From contig NZ_VTDO01000001.1 in assembly GCF_015627125.1 (NCBI RefSeq), positions 372,001 to 436,000 on the forward strand: a DNA stretch of 64,000 bases, written 5' to 3'. Numbering within the stretch: the stretch's first letter is position 1; each line of letters opens with the position of its first letter. The DNA comes from Acinetobacter rathckeae (GTDB taxonomy: Bacteria; Pseudomonadota; Gammaproteobacteria; Pseudomonadales; Moraxellaceae). A program made the position numbers and the translations under genes. The notes under the pieces are model-generated. The model did not search any database and was not told the origin of the DNA. It saw only the letters and a list, made by a program, of their open reading frames with translations. Shown in pieces: positions 62,880 to 64,000 of this stretch.

Positions 62880-64000
62880 ATGCCAATATTCTCTCGATTT
62901 AAACTCACTACACTTGCGATTGCATTACTTTCTACATCATCTATTTATGCAGAAACACAGACAATACTTCCAACCATTGCAACTTCAGCTCAAAATGATC
63001 CCTCCAAAAATTATACCGCTGTTAAAGATGATTCAACGTTAAGAACCAAGCAAAAAAACTTAGACATCCCTCAGACTGTGAATGTAGTGTCATCTAAATA
63101 TCTTGCTGATTACGACCCTAGTAATTTAGATGAAGCACTGAGCCAAGTGAGTGGTATCACGCAAGGCAATACACTTGCAGGTACACAAGACACAATCATG
63201 AAGCGTGGTTTTGGTGACAACCGTGATGGGTCAATCATGGTGAATGGCATGCCTGTGGTACAAGGTCGTGTCATGAATGCCAGCGTAGAAAAAGTGGAAG
63301 TCCTTAAAGGGCCTGCGTCTTTACTCTATGGAATTATGGACCCTGGTGGCGTGGTGAACGCAGTCACTAAAAAGCCACAACAAAAACAAAGTACAGTACT
63401 TTCTGTATATGGTTCAAGTTATGCACGTGGTAAAAATGGTGCAGGTGCAACGATTGATACAACAGGGCAAATTGGAAGCAGTCATTTTTCATATAGACTC
63501 ATTGCAGATCAATCACATAAAGATTATTGGCGTAATTTTGGCTATAACAATCAACAACTGATTGCACCTTCTATACAGTGGACTAATGACACGACGACAT
63601 TTAATTTAAGCTATCAATATCATAAGTTTGATGTGCCTTTTGACCGCTCTACAATTGTTGATCGTTTTGGAACAGGCAAGGTGTTACCGATTTCTAAATA
63701 TACACGTTTAGATCAGGCCAGTAATCAAATGTCTGGTGAAGACCATTTGGCTCAATTGACAATGGATCATCAATTGAGTGAACAATGGCAATTACATGCA
63801 GGCTATAGTTATAACAAAGAAACCTATGATGCAAATCAGATGCGTGTTGTACCCGGAAGTTTAAATACAACAACACATACTTTAAAAAGAAGCAGTGATG
63901 CAACAACAGGTGCAAATAGTATTTCAAGTTTTGGTCAGGCGTATTTGAATGGAGACACGTCAGTTTTCGGATTGCGTCACAACATACAGTTGGGTGTAGA
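62880..64000 (+). CDS. TonB-dependent siderophore receptor, N-terminal part
   Basis: The gene runs off the right edge; about 373 residues are visible. They comprise a signal peptide (MPIFSRFKLTTLAIALLSTSSIYA), a TonB-box region and a plug domain: LDIPQTVNVVSSKYL, LSQVSGIT, MKRGFGDNRDGSIMVNGM and VEVLKGPASLLYGIMDPGGVVNAVTKKP. Barrel strands follow. It resembles ferric-siderophore receptors of the FhuA/FpvA superfamily; ligand unknown. It differs clearly from the 700-aa receptor at 14-16 kb. The strong Fur box upstream indicates iron repression. Confidence 0.9.
   Translation, partial: MPIFSRFKLTTLAIALLSTSSIYAETQTILPTIATSAQNDPSKNYTAVKDDSTLRTKQKNLDIPQTVNVVSSKYLADYDPSNLDEALSQVSGITQGNTLAGTQDTIMKRGFGDNRDGSIMVNGMPVVQGRVMNASVEKVEVLKGPASLLYGIMDPGGVVNAVTKKPQQKQSTVLSVYGSSYARGKNGAGATIDTTGQIGSSHFSYRLIADQSHKDYWRNFGYNNQQLIAPSIQWTNDTTTFNLSYQYHKFDVPFDRSTIVDRFGTGKVLPISKYTRLDQASNQMSGEDHLAQLTMDHQLSEQWQLHAGYSYNKETYDANQMRVVPGSLNTTTHTLKRSSDATTGANSISSFGQAYLNGDTSVFGLRHNIQLGV

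Overview
The window is AT-rich gammaproteobacterial chromosome and most resembles Acinetobacter (Moraxellaceae). The support is the mix of housekeeping genes (cyoABCDE, ppsA/ppsR, metZ, folE2, stand-alone lpxB, a paeA/ytfL homologue), small families such as DUF3325/DUF3649, DUF2797, YcgL and DUF937, an IS982-family remnant, and A/T-heavy codon use. The genus is inferred from protein resemblance by eye; no search was run.

Layout. 1-4.1 kb: the 5' three quarters of putA (running off the left edge), a divergent Lrp/AsnC regulator, and a lipoprotein. 4.3-9.3 kb: a forward run pyrG-kdsA-eno-ftsB-ispD (CTP, KDO, glycolysis, division, isoprenoids). 9.3-12.1 kb: an LprI-like secreted protein, ispF, a phosphatase-like protein and a DAHP synthase. 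12.2-16.5 kb: a reverse iron-uptake operon with a TonB-dependent siderophore receptor followed by DUF3649, PepSY-TM and DUF3325 membrane proteins, behind a candidate Fur box. 16.9-26.7 kb: lpxB, small conserved proteins, metZ-ybaB-recR and rnd-ycgL. 27-35.5 kb: ftsY, lysS, a PaeA-type transporter, a LysR regulator and mnmG. 35.5-39.4 kb: a WYL regulator, dnaB and the rpsF-rpsR-rplI operon with a structured leader. 39.5-45.3 kb: the cyoABCDE cytochrome bo3 operon and a GYF/RDD membrane protein. 45.4-48.9 kb: divergent ppsA/ppsR. 48.9-50.9 kb: a zinc-starvation pair, folE2 and an M15 peptidase lipoprotein, each with a Zur-type palindrome just upstream. 51.2-52.8 kb: ahpF. 52.9-55.9 kb: a small accessory patch with an internally deleted IS982-type element, a rhamnogalacturonan-lyase-like gene whose last codons lie in the IS end, and a broken GNAT gene. 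55.9-60.5 kb: ygiD-like dioxygenase, rlmH, lon and a 5-formyl-THF cyclo-ligase. 60.5-60.9 kb: a multiply frameshifted pseudogene. 61-62.6 kb: a nitrate transporter and tRNA-Leu(UAA). 62.8-64 kb: a second TonB-dependent receptor, cut by the right edge, with a strong Fur box.

Functional themes. Most of the window is core genome. Its regulatory interest is metal limitation: two Fur-type receptor loci and one Zur-type locus. Accessory DNA is limited to the 52.9-55.9 kb patch and the decayed gene near 60.7 kb. No prophage, CRISPR array, integron or defence island was found. Many genes end at clear Rho-independent hairpins, several shared between convergent genes.
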